The notes beneath the pieces were generated by a model that searched no databases, was not told the DNA's origin, and was given only the letters and a program-made list of their open reading frames with translations. A stretch of 64,000 nucleotides of DNA from Tipula vernalis (taxonomy: Eukaryota > Arthropoda > Insecta > Diptera > Tipulidae): positions 49,910,333 through 49,974,332 of the forward strand of contig OY282560.1 of NCBI GenBank assembly GCA_958295665.1. The letters run 5' to 3'. The first letter of the stretch is position 1. Each line of letters opens with the position of its first letter. Shown piece by piece: positions 41,101 to 56,330 of the stretch. The translations under genes were made by a program, and so were the position numbers.

Positions 41101-44100
41101 TTGAAAATCAACTGTGCTGCCCACAAATTTTGAACGGTAAAAATCTAAAATGCTCCGATTACGTTGGTCAATAGCTCTATCAATAGGCTTTAGGATCTGT
41201 ATTTATTTTGCCAACTTGCATTTGGATTGCTCGAATATTTCTAAACATTTCATAGAAAATTCGATTTTATTGAAAATCAACTGTGCTATAGCCCACAGAT
41301 TTTGAACGGCAAAAATATAAAATGCTCCGATTACGTTGGTCAATAACTCTATCAATAGGCTTCAGGATCCGTATTTATTTTGCCAACTTGCATTTGGATT
41401 GCTCGAATATTTCTAAACATTTCATAGAAAATTCGATTTTATTGAAAATCAACTGTGCTATATATAGCCCACAGATTTTGAACGGCAAAAATATAAAATG
41501 CTCCGATTACGTTGGTCAATAGCTCTATCAATAGGCTTTAGGATCTGTATTTATTTTGCCAACTTGCATTTGGATTGCTCGAATATTTCTAAACATTTCA
41601 TAGAAAATTCGATTTTATTGAAAATCAACTGTGCTATAGCCCACAGATTTTGAACGGCAAAAATATAAAATGCTCCGATTATGTTGGTCAATAGCTCTAT
41701 CAATAGGCTTTAGGATCTGTATTTATTTTGCCAACTTGCATTTGGATTGCTCGAATATTTCTAAACATTTCATAGAAAATTCGATTTTATTGAAAATCAA
41801 CTGTGCTATAGCCCACAGATTTTGAACGGCAAAAATATAAAATGCTCCGATTACGTTGGTCAATAGCTCTATCAATAGGCTTTAGGATCTGTATTTATTT
41901 TGCCAACTTGCATTTGGATTGCTCGAATATTTCTAAACATTTCATAGAAAATTCGATTTTATTGAAAATCAACTGTGCTATAGCCCACAGATTTTGAACG
42001 GCAAAAATCTAAAATGCTCCAATTACGTTGGTCAATAGCTCTATCAATAGGCTTCAGGATCTGTATTTATTTTGCCAACTTGCATTTGGATTGCTCGAAT
42101 ATTTCTAAACATTTCATAGAAAATTCGATTTTATTGAAAATCAACTGTGCTATAGCCCACAGATTTTGAACAGCAAAAATATAAAATGCTCCGATTACGT
42201 TGGTCAATAACTCTATCAATAGGCTTCAGGATCCGTATTTATTTTGCCAACTTGCATTTGGATTGCTCGAATATTTCTTAACATTTCATAGAAAATTCGA
42301 TTTTATTGAAAATCAACTGTGCTATAGCCCACAGATTTTGAACGGCAAAAATATAAAATGCTCCGATTACGTTGGTCAATAGCTCTATCAATAGGCTTTA
42401 GGATCTGTATTTATTTTGCCAACTTGCATTTGGATTGCTCGAATATTTCTAAACATTTCATAGAAAATTCGATTTTATTGAAAATCAACTGTGCTATAGC
42501 CCACAGATTTTGAACGGCAAAAATATAAAATGCTCCGATTACGTTGGTCAATAGCTCTATCAATAGGCTTCAGGATCCGTATTTATTTTGCTAACTTGCA
42601 TTTGGATTGCTCGAATATTTCTAAACATTTCATAGAAAATTCGATTTTATTGAAAATCAACTGTGCTATAGCCCACAGATTTTGAACGGCAAAAATCTAA
42701 AATGCTCCAATTACGTTGGTCAATAGCTCTATCAATAGGCTTTAGGATCTGTATTTATTTTGCCAACTTGCATTTGGATTGCTCGAATATTTCTAAACAT
42801 TTCATAGAAAATTCGATTTTATTGAAAATCAACTGTGCTATAGCCCACAGATTTTGAACGGCAAAAATATAAAATGCTCCAATTACGTTGGTCAATAGCT
42901 CTATCAATAGGCTTCAGGATCTGTATTTATTTTGCCAACTTGCATTTGGATTGCTCGAATATTTCTAAACATTTCATAGAAAATTCGATTTTATTGAAAA
43001 TCAACTGTGCTATAGCCCACAGATTTTGAACAGCAAAAATATAAAATGCTCCGATTACGTTGGTCAATAACTCTATCAATAGGCTTTAGGATCCGTATTT
43101 ATTTTGCCAACTTGCATTTGGATTGCTCGAATATTTCTTAACATTTCATAGAAAATTCGATTTTATTGAAAATCAACTGTGCTGCCCACAAATTTTGAAC
43201 GGTAAAAATCTAAAATGCTCCGATTACGTTGGTCAATAGCTCTATCAATAGGCTTTAGGATCTGTATTTATTTTGCCAACTTGCATTTGGATTGCTCGAA
43301 TATTTCTAAACATTTCATAGAAAATTCGATTTTATTGAAAATCAACTGTGCTATAGCCCACAGATTTTGAACGGCAAAAATATAAAATGCTCCGATTACG
43401 TTGGTCAATAACTCTATCAATAGGCTTCAGGATCCGTATTTATTTTGCCAACTTGCATTTGGATTGCTCGAATATTTCTAAACATTTCATAGAAAATTCG
43501 ATTTTATTGAAAATCAACTGTGCTATAGCCCACAGATTTTGAACGGCAAAAATATAAAATGCTCCGATTACGTTGGTCAATAGCTCTATCAATAGGCTTT
43601 AGGATCTGTATTTATTTTGCCAACTTGCATTTGGATTGCTCGAATATTTCTAAACATTTCATAGAAAATTCGATTTTATTGAAAATCAACTGTGCTATAG
43701 CCCACAGATTTTGAACGGCAAAAATATAAAATGCTCCGATTACGTTGGTCAATAGCTCTATCAATAGGCTTCAGGATCCGTATTTATTTTGCCAACTTGC
43801 ATTTGGATTGCTCGAATATTTCTAAACATTTCATAGAAAATTCGATTTTATTGAAAATCAACTGTGCTATAGCCCACAGATTTTGAACGGCAAAAATCTA
43901 AAATGCTCCAATTACGTTGGTCAATAGCTCTATCAATAGGCTTCAGGATCTGTATTTATTTTGCCAACTTGCATTTGGATTGCTCGAATATTTCTAAACA
44001 TTTCATAGAAAATTCGATTTTATTGAAAATCAACTGTGCTATAGCCCACAGATTTTGAACGGCAAAAATATAAAATGCTCCAATTACGTTGGTCAATAGC

Positions 44101-47100
44101 TCTATCAATAGGCTTCAGGATCTGTATTTATTTTGCCAACTTGCATTTGGATTGCTCGAATATTTCTAAACATTTCATAGAAAATTCGATTTTATTGAAA
44201 ATCAACTGTGCTATAGCCCACAGATTTTGAACGGCAAAAATATAAAATGCTCCGATTACGTTGGTCAATAACTCTATCAATAGGCTTCAGGATCCGTATT
44301 TATTTTGCCAACTTGCATTTGGATTGCTCGAATATTTCTTAACATTTCATAGAAAATTCGATTTTATTGAAAATCAACTGTGCTGCCCACAAATTTTGAA
44401 CGGTAAAAATCTAAAATGCTCCGATTACGTTGGTCAATAGCTCTATCAATAGGCTTTAGGATCTGTATTTATTTTGCCAACTTGCATTTGGATTGCTCGA
44501 ATATTTCTAAACATTTCATAGAAAATTCGATTTTATTGAAAATCAACTGTGCTATAGCCCACAGATTTTGAACGGCAAAAATATAAAATGCTCCGATTAC
44601 GTTGGTCAATAACTCTATCAATAGGCTTCAGGATCCGTATTTATTTTGCCAACTTGCATTTGGATTGCTCGAATATTTCTTAACATTTCATAGAAAATTC
44701 GATTTTATTGAAAATCAACTGTGCTGCCCACAAATTTTGAACGGTAAAAATCTAAAATGCTCCGATTACGTTGGTCAATAGCTCTATCAATAGGCTTTAG
44801 GATCTGTATTTATTTTGCCAACTTGCATTTGGATTGCTCGAATATTTCTAAACATTTCATAGAAAATTCGATTTTATTGAAAATCAACTGTGCTATAGCC
44901 CACAGATTTTGAACGGCAAAAATATAAAATGCTCCGATTACGTTGGTCAATAGCTCTATCAATAGGCTTTAGGATCTGTATTTATTTTGCCAACTTGCAT
45001 TTGGATTGCTCGAATATTTCTAAACATTTCATAGAAAATTCGATTTTATTGAAAATCAACTGTGCTATAGCCCACAGATTTTGAACGGCAAAAATATAAA
45101 ATGCTCCGATTACGTTGGTCAATAGCTCTATCAATAGGCTTCAGGATCCGTATTTATTTTGCCAACTTGCATTTGGATTGCTCGAATATTTCTAAACATT
45201 TCATAGAAAATTCGATTTTATTGAAAATCAACTGTGCTATAGCCCACAGATTTTGAACGGCAAAAATCTAAAATGCTCCAATTACGTTGGTCAATAGCTC
45301 TATCAATAGGCTTCAGGATCTGTATTTATTTTGCCAACTTGCATTTGGATTGCTCGAATATTTCTAAACATTTCATAGAAAATTCGATTTTATTGAAAAT
45401 CAACTGTGCTATAGCCCACAGATTTTGAACGGCAAAAATATAAAATGCTCCGATTACGTTGGTCAATAACTCTATCAATAGGCTTCAGGATCCGTATTTA
45501 TTTTGCCAACTTGCATTTGGATTGCTCGAATATTTCTAAACATTTCATAGAAAATTCGATTTTATTGAAAATCAACTGTGCTATAGCCCACAGATTTTGA
45601 ACGGCAAAAATATAAAATGCTCCGATTACGTTGGTCAATAGCTCTATCAATAGGCTTTAGGATCTGTATTTATTTTGCCAACTTGCATTTGGATTGCTCG
45701 AATATTTCTAAACATTTCATAGAAAATTCGATTTTATTGAAAATCAACTGTGCTATAGCCCACAGATTTTGAACGGCAAAAATATAAAATGCTCCGATTA
45801 CGTTGGTCAATAGCTCTATCAATAGGCTTCAGGATCCGTATTTATTTTGCCAACTTGCATTTGGATTGCTCGAATATTTCTAAACATTTCATAGAAAATT
45901 CGATTTTATTGAAAATCAACTGTGCTATAGCCCACAGATTTTGAACGGCAAAAATCTAAAATGCTCCAATTACGTTGGTCAATAGCTCTATCAATAGGCT
46001 TCAGGATCTGTATTTATTTTGCCAACTTGCATTTGGATTGCTCGAATATTTCTAAACATTTCATAGAAAATTCGATTTTATTGAAAATCAACTGTGCTAT
46101 AGCCCACAGATTTTGAACGGCAAAAATATAAAATGCTCCAATTACGTTGGTCAATAGCTCTATCAATAGGCTTCAGGATCTGTATTTATTTTGCCAACTT
46201 GCATTTGGATTGCTCGAATATTTCTAAACATTTCATAGAAAATTCGATTTTATTGAAAATCAACTGTGCTATAGCCCACAGATTTTGAACGGCAAAAATA
46301 TAAAATGCTCCGTTTACGTTGGTCAATAACTCTATCAATAGGCTTCAGGATCCGTATTTATTTTGCCAACTTGCATTTGGATTGCTCGAATATTTCTTAA
46401 CATTTCATAGAAAATTCGATTTTATTGAAAATCAACTGTGCTGCCCACAAATTTTGAACGGTAAAAATCTAAAATGCTCCGATTACGTTGGTCAATAGCT
46501 CTATCAATAGGCTTTAGGATCTGTATTTATTTTGCCAACTTGCATTTGGATTGCTCGAATATTTCTAAACATTTCATAGAAAATTCGATTTTATTGAAAA
46601 TCAACTGTGCTATAGCCCACAGATTTTGAACAGCAAAAATATAAAATGCTCCGATTACGTTGGTCAATAACTCTATCAATAGGCTTCAGGATCCGTATTT
46701 ATTTTGCCAACTTGCATTTGGATTGCTCGAATATTTCTTAACATTTCATAGAAAATTCGATTTTATTGAAAATCAACTGTGCTGCCCACAAATTTTGAAC
46801 GGTAAAAATCTAAAATGCTCCGATTACGTTGGTCAATAGCTCTATCAATAGGCTTTAGGATCTGTATTTATTTTGCCAACTTGCATTTGGATTGCTCGAA
46901 TATTTCTAAACATTTCATAGAAAATTCGATTTTATTGAAAATCAACTGTGCTATAGCCCACAGATTTTGAACGGCAAAAATATAAAATGCTCCGATTACG
47001 TTGGTCAATAACTCTATCAATAGGCTTCAGGATCCGTATTTATTTTGCCAACTTGCATTTGGATTGCTCGAATATTTCTAAACATTTCATAGAAAATTCG

Positions 47101-48480
47101 ATTTTATTGAAAATCAACTGTGCTATAGCCCACAGATTTTGAACGGCAAAAATATAAAATGCTCCGATTACGTTGGTCAATAGCTCTATCAATAGGCTTT
47201 AGGATCTGTATTTATTTTGCCAACTTGCATTTGGATTGCTCGAATATTTCTAAACATTTCATAGAAAATTCGATTTTATTGAAAATCAACTGTGCTATAG
47301 CCCACAGATTTTGAACGGCAAAAATATAAAATGCTCCGATTATGTTGGTCAATAGCTCTATCAATAGGCTTTAGGATCTGTATTTATTTTGCCAACTTGC
47401 ATTTGGATTGCTCGAATATTTCTAAACATTTCATAGAAAATTCGATTTTATTGAAAATCAACTGTGCTATAGCCCACAGATTTTGAACGGCAAAAATATA
47501 AAATGCTCCGATTACGTTGGTCAATAGCTCTATCAATAGGCTTTAGGATCTGTATTTATTTTGCCAACTTGCATTTGGATTGCTCGAATATTTCTAAACA
47601 TTTCATAGAAAATTCGATTTTATTGAAAATCAACTGTGCTATAGCCCACAGATTTTGAACGGCAAAAATATAAAATGCTCCGATTACGTTGGTCAATAGC
47701 TCTATCAATAGGCTTCAGGATCCGTATTTATTTTGCCAACTTGCATTTGGATTGCTCGAATATTTCTAAACATTTCATAGAAAATTCGATTTTATTGAAA
47801 ATCAACTGTGCTATAGCCCACAGATTTTGAACGGCAAAAATATAAAATGCTCCGATTACGTTGGTCAATAGCTCTATCAATAGGCTTTAGGATCTGTATT
47901 TATTTTGCCAACTTGCATTTGGATTGCTCGAATATTTCTAAACATTTCATAGAAAATTCGATTTTATTGAAAATCAACTGTGCTATAGCCCACAGATTTT
48001 GAACGGCAAAAATCTAAAATGCTCCGATTACGTTGGTCAATAGCTCTATCAATAGGCTTCAGGATCCGTATTTATTTTGCCAACTTGCATTTGGATTGCT
48101 CGAATATTTCTAAACATTTCATAGAAAATTCGATTTTATTGAAAATCAACTGTGCTATAGCCCACAGATTTTGAACGGCAAAAATCTAAAATGCTCCAAT
48201 TACGTTGGTCAATAGCTCTATCAATAGGCTTCAGGATCTGTATTTATTTTGCCAACTTGCATTTGGATTGCTCGAATATTTCTAAACATTTCATAGAAAA
48301 TTCGATTTTATTGAAAATCAACTGTGCTATAGCCCACAGATTTTGAACGGCAAAAATATAAAATGCTCCAATTACGTTGGTCAATAGCTCTATCAATAGG
48401 CTTCAGGATCTGTATTTATTTTGCCAACTTGCATTTGGATTGCTCGAATATTTCTAAACATTTCATAGAAAATTCGATTT
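41100..48480 (+). repeat. Family B higher-order region with 2058- and 3600-bp repeats
   Basis: The short monomer lies at 41116, 43181, 44382, 44723, 46440 and 46781. The 341-bp pair 44382/44723 is repeated at 46440/46781 (2058 bp). The run 43021-43740 matches 46621-47340 at exactly 3600 bp, including the GAACAGCAAAAAT variant, with only a CTTTAGG/CTTCAGG difference before they diverge. A private ATTATGTTGG change is shared by monomers at about 41680 and 47341. Confidence 0.82.
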
Positions 48481-49440
48481 TATTGAAAATCAACTGTGCT
48501 ATAGCCCACAGATTTTGAACGGCAAAAATCTAAAATGCTCCGATTACGTTGGTCAATAACTCTATCAATAGGCTTCAGGATCCGTATTTATTTTGCCAAC
48601 TTGCATTTGGATTGCTCGAATATTTCTTAACATTTCATAGAAAATTCGATTTTATTGAAAATCAACTGTGCTGCCCACAGATTTTGAACGGTAAAAATCT
48701 AAAATGCTCCGATTACGTTGGTCAATAGCTCTATCAATAGGCTTTAGGATCTGTATTTATTTTGCCAACTTGCATTTGGATTGCTCGAATATTTCTAAAC
48801 ATTTCATAGAAAATTCGATTTTATTGAAAATCAACTGTGCTATAGCCCACAGATTTTGAACGGCAAAAATATAAAATGCTCCGATTACGTTGGTCAATAA
48901 CTCTATCAATAGGCTTCAGGATCCGTATTTATTTTGCCAACTTGCATTTGGATTGCTCGAATATTTCTAAACATTTCATAGAAAATTCGATTTTATTGAA
49001 AATCAACTGTGCTATATATAGCCCACAGATTTTGAACGGCAAAAATATAAAATGCTCCGATTACGTTGGTCAATAGCTCTATCAATAGGCTTTAGGATCT
49101 GTATTTATTTTGCCAACTTGCATTTGGATTGCTCGAATATTTCTAAACATTTCATAGAAAATTCGATTTTATTGAAAATCAACTGTGCTATAGCCCACAG
49201 ATTTTGAACGGCAAAAATATAAAATGCTCCGATTACGTTGGTCAATAGCTCTATCAATAGGCTTTAGGGTCTGTATTTATTTTGCCAACTTGCATTTGGA
49301 TTGCTCGAATATTTCTAAACATTTCATAGAAAATTCGATTTTATTGAAAATCAACTGTGCTATAGCCCACAGATTTTGAACGGCAAAAATATAAAATGCT
49401 CCGATTACGTTGGTCAATAGCTCTATCAATAGGCTTCAGG
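48300..49440 (+). repeat. Family B block, first member of a 6873-bp pair
   Basis: Contains the unusual short monomer GCTGCCCACAGATTTTG with ACGGTAAAAAT (48668), followed by a 176-bp monomer (about 49011). The same order and types recur from about 55.17 kb, with the short monomer at 55541. The 6873-bp offset equals 40 units corrected for five 3-bp losses and two 4-bp gains. A single difference, TTTAGGGTCTG versus TTTAGGATCTG, is seen near 49267. Confidence 0.8.
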
Positions 49441-50905
49441 ATCCGTATTTATTTTGCCAACTTGCATTTGGATTGCTCGAATATTTCTAAACATTTCATA
49501 GAAAATTCGATTTTATTGAAAATCAACTGTGCTATAGCCCACAGATTTTGAACGGCAAAAATATAAAATGCTCCAATTACGTTGGTCAATAGCTCTATCA
49601 ATAGGCTTCAGGATCTGTATTTATTTTGCCAACTTGCATTTGGATTGCTCGAATATTTCTAAACATTTCATAGAAAATTCGATTTTATTGAAAATCAACT
49701 GTGCTATAGCCCACAGATTTTGAACGGCAAAAATATAAAATGCTCCGATTACGTTGGTCAATAACTCTATCAATAGGCTTCAGGATCCGTATTTATTTTG
49801 CCAACTTGCATTTGGATTGCTCGAATATTTCTTAACATTTCATAGAAAATTCGATTTTATTGAAAATCAACTGTGCTGCCCACAAATTTTGAACGGTAAA
49901 AATCTAAAATGCTCCGATTACGTTGGTCAATAGCTCTATCAATAGGCTTTAGGATCTGTATTTATTTTGCCAACTTGCATTTGGATTGCTCGAATATTTC
50001 TAAACATTTCATAGAAAATTCGATTTTATTGAAAATCAACTGTGCTATAGCCCACAGATTTTGAACAGCAAAAATATAAAATGCTCCGATTACGTTGGTC
50101 AATAACTCTATCAATAGGCTTCAGGATCCGTATTTATTTTGCCAACTTGCATTTGGATTGCTCGAATATTTCTAAACATTTCATAGAAAATTCGATTTTA
50201 TTGAAAATCAACTGTGCTATATATAGCCCACAGATTTTGAACGGCAAAAATCTAAAATGCTCCGATTACGTTGGTCAATAGCTCTATCAATAGGCTTTAG
50301 GATCTGTATTTATTTTGCCAACTTGCATTTGGATTGCTCGAATATTTCTAAACATTTCATAGAAAATTCGATTTTATTGAAAATCAACTGTGCTATAGCC
50401 CACAGATTTTGAACGGCAAAAATATAAAATGCTCCAATTACGTTGGTCAATAGCTCTATCAATAGGCTTCAGGATCTGTATTTATTTTGCCAACTTGCAT
50501 TTGGATTGCTCGAATATTTCTAAACATTTCATAGAAAATTCGATTTTATTGAAAATCAACTGTGCTATAGCCCACAGATTTTGAACGGCAAAAATCTAAA
50601 ATGCTCCAATTACGTTGGTCAATAGCTCTATCAATAGGCTTCAGGATCTGTATTTATTTTGCCAACTTGCATTTGGATTGCTCGAATATTTCTAAACATT
50701 TCATAGAAAATTCGATTTTATTGAAAATCAACTGTGCTATAGCCCACAGATTTTGAACGGCAAAAATATAAAATGCTCCGATTACGTTGGTCAATAACTC
50801 TATCAATAGGCTTCAGGATCCGTATTTATTTTGCCAACTTGCATTTGGATTGCTCGAATATTTCTTAACATTTCATAGAAAATTCGATTTTATTGAAAAT
50901 CAACT

Positions 50906-53900
50906 GTGCTGCCCACAAATTTTGAACGGCAAAAATCTAAAATGCTCCAATTACGTTGGTCAATAGCTCTATCAATAGGCTTCAGGATCTGTATTTATTT
51001 TGCCAACTTGCATTTGGATTGCTCGAATATTTCTAAACATTTCATAGAAAATTCGATTTTATTGAAAATCAACTGTGCTATAGCCCACAGATTTTGAACG
51101 GCAAAAATATAAAATGCTCCGATTACGTTGGTCAATAGCTCTATCAATAGGCTTTAGGATCTGTATTTATTTTGCCAACTTGCATTTGGATTGCTCGAAT
51201 ATTTCTAAACATTTCATAGAAAATTCGATTTTATTGAAAATCAACTGTGCTATAGCCCACAGATTTTGAACGGCAAAAATATAAAATGCTCCGATTACGT
51301 TGGTCAATAGCTCTATCAATAGGCTTTAGGATCTGTATTTATTTTGCCAACTTGCATTTGGATTGCTCGAATATTTCTAAACATTTCATAGAAAATTCGA
51401 TTTTATTGAAAATCAACTGTGCTATAGCCCACAGATTTTGAACGGCAAAAATATAAAATGCTCCGATTACGTTGGTCAATAGCTCTATCAATAGGCTTTA
51501 GGATCTGTATTTATTTTGCCAACTTGCATTTGGATTGCTCGAATATTTCTAAACATTTCATAGAAAATTCGATTTTATTGAAAATCAACTGTGCTATAGC
51601 CCACAGATTTTGAACGGCAAAAATCTAAAATGCTCCGATTACGTTGGTCAATAGCTCTATCAATAGGCTTCAGGATCCGTATTTATTTTGCCAACTTGCA
51701 TTTGGATTGCTCGAATATTTCTAAACATTTCATAGAAAATTCGATTTTATTGAAAATCAACTGTGCTATAGCCCACAGATTTTGAACGGCAAAAATATAA
51801 AATGCTCCAATTACGTTGGTCAATAGCTCTATCAATAGGCTTCAGGATCTGTATTTATTTTGCCAACTTGCATTTGGATTGCTCGAATATTTCTAAACAT
51901 TTCATAGAAAATTCGATTTTATTGAAAATCAACTGTGCTATAGCCCACAGATTTTGAACGGCAAAAATATAAAATGCTCCAATTACGTTGGTCAATAGCT
52001 CTATCAATAGGCTTCAGGATCTGTATTTATTTTGCCAACTTGCATTTGGATTGCTCGAATATTTCTAAACATTTCATAGAAAATTCGATTTTATTGAAAA
52101 TCAACTGTGCTATAGCCCACAGATTTTGAACGGCAAAAATATAAAATGCTCCGATTACGTTGGTCAATAGCTCTATCAATAGGCTTTAGGATCTGTATTT
52201 ATTTTGCCAACTTGCATTTGGATTGCTCGAATATTTCTAAACATTTCATAGAAAATTCGATTTTATTGAAAATCAACTGTGCTATAGCCCACAGATTTTG
52301 AACGGCAAAAATCTAAAATGCTCCGATTACGTTGGTCAATAGCTCTATCAATAGGCTTCAGGATCCGTATTTATTTTGCCAACTTGCATTTGGATTGCTC
52401 GAATATTTCTAAACATTTCATAGAAAATTCGATTTTATTGAAAATCAACTGTGCTATAGCCCACAGATTTTGAACGGCAAAAATATAAAATGCTCCGATT
52501 ACGTTGGTCAATAACTCTATCAATAGGCTTCAGGATCCGTATTTATTTTGCCAACTTGCATTTGGATTGCTCGAATATTTCTTAACATTTCATAGAAAAT
52601 TCGATTTTATTGAAAATCAACTGTGCTGCCCACAAATTTTGAACGGCAAAAATCTAAAATGCTCCAATTACGTTGGTCAATAGCTCTATCAATAGGCTTC
52701 AGGATCTGTATTTATTTTGCCAACTTGCATTTGGATTGCTCGAATATTTCTAAACATTTCATAGAAAATTCGATTTTATTGAAAATCAACTGTGCTATAG
52801 CCCACAGATTTTGAACGGCAAAAATATAAAATGCTCCGATTACGTTGGTCAATAGCTCTATCAATAGGCTTTAGGATCTGTATTTATTTTGCCAACTTGC
52901 ATTTGGATTGCTCGAATATTTCTAAACATTTCATAGAAAATTCGATTTTATTGAAAATCAACTGTGCTATAGCCCACAGATTTTGAACGGCAAAAATATA
53001 AAATGCTCCGATTACGTTGGTCAATAGCTCTATCAATAGGCTTTAGGATCTGTATTTATTTTGCCAACTTGCATTTGGATTGCTCGAATATTTCTAAACA
53101 TTTCATAGAAAATTCGATTTTATTGAAAATCAACTGTGCTATAGCCCACAGATTTTGAACGGCAAAAATATAAAATGCTCCGATTACGTTGGTCAATAGC
53201 TCTATCAATAGGCTTTAGGATCTGTATTTATTTTGCCAACTTGCATTTGGATTGCTCGAATATTTCTTAACATTTCATAGAAAATTCGATTTTATTGAAA
53301 ATCAACTGTGCTATAGCCCACAGATTTTGAACGGCAAAAATATAAAATGCTCCGATTACGTTGGTCAATAACTCTATCAATAGGCTTCAGGATCCGTATT
53401 TATTTTGCCAACTTGCATTTGGATTGCTCGAATATTTCTTAACATTTCATAGAAAATTCGATTTTATTGAAAATCAACTGTGCTGCCCACAAATTTTGAA
53501 CGGCAAAAATCTAAAATGCTCCAATTACGTTGGTCAATAGCTCTATCAATAGGCTTCAGGATCTGTATTTATTTTGCCAACTTGCATTTGGATTGCTCGA
53601 ATATTTCTAAACATTTCATAGAAAATTCGATTTTATTGAAAATCAACTGTGCTATAGCCCACAGATTTTGAACGGCAAAAATATAAAATGCTCCGATTAC
53701 GTTGGTCAATAGCTCTATCAATAGGCTTTAGGATCTGTATTTATTTTGCCAACTTGCATTTGGATTGCTCGAATATTTCTAAACATTTCATAGAAAATTC
53801 GATTTTATTGAAAATCAACTGTGCTATAGCCCACAGATTTTGAACGGCAAAAATATAAAATGCTCCGATTACGTTGGTCAATAGCTCTATCAATAGGCTT

Positions 53901-55000
53901 TAGGATCTGTATTTATTTTGCCAACTTGCATTTGGATTGCTCGAATATTTCTAAACATTTCATAGAAAATTCGATTTTATTGAAAATCAACTGTGCTATA
54001 GCCCACAGATTTTGAACGGCAAAAATATAAAATGCTCCGATTACGTTGGTCAATAGCTCTATCAATAGGCTTTAGGATCTGTATTTATTTTGCCAACTTG
54101 CATTTGGATTGCTCGAATATTTCTAAACATTTCATAGAAAATTCGATTTTATTGAAAATCAACTGTGCTATAGCCCACAGATTTTGAACGGCAAAAATCT
54201 AAAATGCTCCGATTACGTTGGTCAATAGCTCTATCAATAGGCTTCAGGATCCGTATTTATTTTGCCAACTTGCATTTGGATTGCTCGAATATTTCTAAAC
54301 ATTTCATAGAAAATTCGATTTTATTGAAAATCAACTGTGCTATAGCCCACAGATTTTGAACGGCAAAAATATAAAATGCTCCAATTACGTTGGTCAATAG
54401 CTCTATCAATAGGCTTCAGGATCTGTATTTATTTTGCCAACTTGCATTTGGATTGCTCGAATATTTCTAAACATTTCATAGAAAATTCGATTTTATTGAA
54501 AATCAACTGTGCTATAGCCCACAGATTTTGAACGGCAAAAATATAAAATGCTCCAATTACGTTGGTCAATAGCTCTATCAATAGGCTTCAGGATCTGTAT
54601 TTATTTTGCCAACTTGCATTTGGATTGCTCGAATATTTCTAAACATTTCATAGAAAATTCGATTTTATTGAAAATCAACTGTGCTATAGCCCACAGATTT
54701 TGAACGGCAAAAATATAAAATGCTCCGATTACGTTGGTCAATAGCTCTATCAATAGGCTTTAGGATCTGTATTTATTTTGCCAACTTGCATTTGGATTGC
54801 TCGAATATTTCTAAACATTTCATAGAAAATTCGATTTTATTGAAAATCAACTGTGCTATAGCCCACAGATTTTGAACGGCAAAAATATAAAATGCTCCGA
54901 TTACGTTGGTCAATAGCTCTATCAATAGGCTTCAGGATCCGTATTTATTTTGCCAACTTGCATTTGGATTGCTCGAATATTTCTAAACATTTCATAGAAA
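50906..55000 (+). repeat. Family B 2574-bp repeat (15 monomers)
   Basis: The monomer-type series beginning with a short unit at 50906 is repeated from 53480. The series is three CTTTAGGATCTG units, one ATCTAAA/CCGATT/GGATCCG unit, two ATATAAA/CCAATT units, one CTTTAGG unit and one GGATCCG unit. The two series match for about 1.5 kb with one visible type change (ATCTAAA at about 52306, ATATAAA at about 54880). A further partial copy starts with the short unit at 52623 (offset 1717 bp). Confidence 0.82.
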
Positions 55001-55169
55001 ATTCGATTTTATTGAAAATCAACTGTGCTATAGCCCACAGATTTTGAACGGCAAAAATATAAAATGCTCCAATTACGTTGGTCAATAGCTCTATCAATAG
55101 GCTTCAGGATCTGTATTTATTTTGCCAACTTGCATTTGGATTGCTCGAATATTTCTAAACATTTCATAG

Positions 55170-56330
55170 AAAATTCGATTTTATTGAAAATCAACTGTGC
55201 TATAGCCCACAGATTTTGAACGGCAAAAATATAAAATGCTCCAATTACGTTGGTCAATAGCTCTATCAATAGGCTTCAGGATCTGTATTTATTTTGCCAA
55301 CTTGCATTTGGATTGCTCGAATATTTCTAAACATTTCATAGAAAATTCGATTTTATTGAAAATCAACTGTGCTATAGCCCACAGATTTTGAACGGCAAAA
55401 ATCTAAAATGCTCCGATTACGTTGGTCAATAACTCTATCAATAGGCTTCAGGATCCGTATTTATTTTGCCAACTTGCATTTGGATTGCTCGAATATTTCT
55501 TAACATTTCATAGAAAATTCGATTTTATTGAAAATCAACTGTGCTGCCCACAGATTTTGAACGGTAAAAATCTAAAATGCTCCGATTACGTTGGTCAATA
55601 GCTCTATCAATAGGCTTTAGGATCTGTATTTATTTTGCCAACTTGCATTTGGATTGCTCGAATATTTCTAAACATTTCATAGAAAATTCGATTTTATTGA
55701 AAATCAACTGTGCTATAGCCCACAGATTTTGAACGGCAAAAATATAAAATGCTCCGATTACGTTGGTCAATAACTCTATCAATAGGCTTCAGGATCCGTA
55801 TTTATTTTGCCAACTTGCATTTGGATTGCTCGAATATTTCTAAACATTTCATAGAAAATTCGATTTTATTGAAAATCAACTGTGCTATATATAGCCCACA
55901 GATTTTGAACGGCAAAAATATAAAATGCTCCGATTACGTTGGTCAATAGCTCTATCAATAGGCTTTAGGATCTGTATTTATTTTGCCAACTTGCATTTGG
56001 ATTGCTCGAATATTTCTAAACATTTCATAGAAAATTCGATTTTATTGAAAATCAACTGTGCTATAGCCCACAGATTTTGAACGGCAAAAATATAAAATGC
56101 TCCGATTACGTTGGTCAATAGCTCTATCAATAGGCTTTAGGATCTGTATTTATTTTGCCAACTTGCATTTGGATTGCTCGAATATTTCTAAACATTTCAT
56201 AGAAAATTCGATTTTATTGAAAATCAACTGTGCTATAGCCCACAGATTTTGAACGGCAAAAATATAAAATGCTCCGATTACGTTGGTCAATAGCTCTATC
56301 AATAGGCTTCAGGATCCGTATTTATTTTGC
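55170..56330 (+). repeat. Family B block, second member of the 6873-bp pair
   Basis: Repeats the order described at about 48.3-49.4 kb, including the short monomer at 55541 and the 176-bp monomer at about 55884. The match ends at the aberrant junction at 56331, where this copy alone has been rearranged. Confidence 0.78.
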
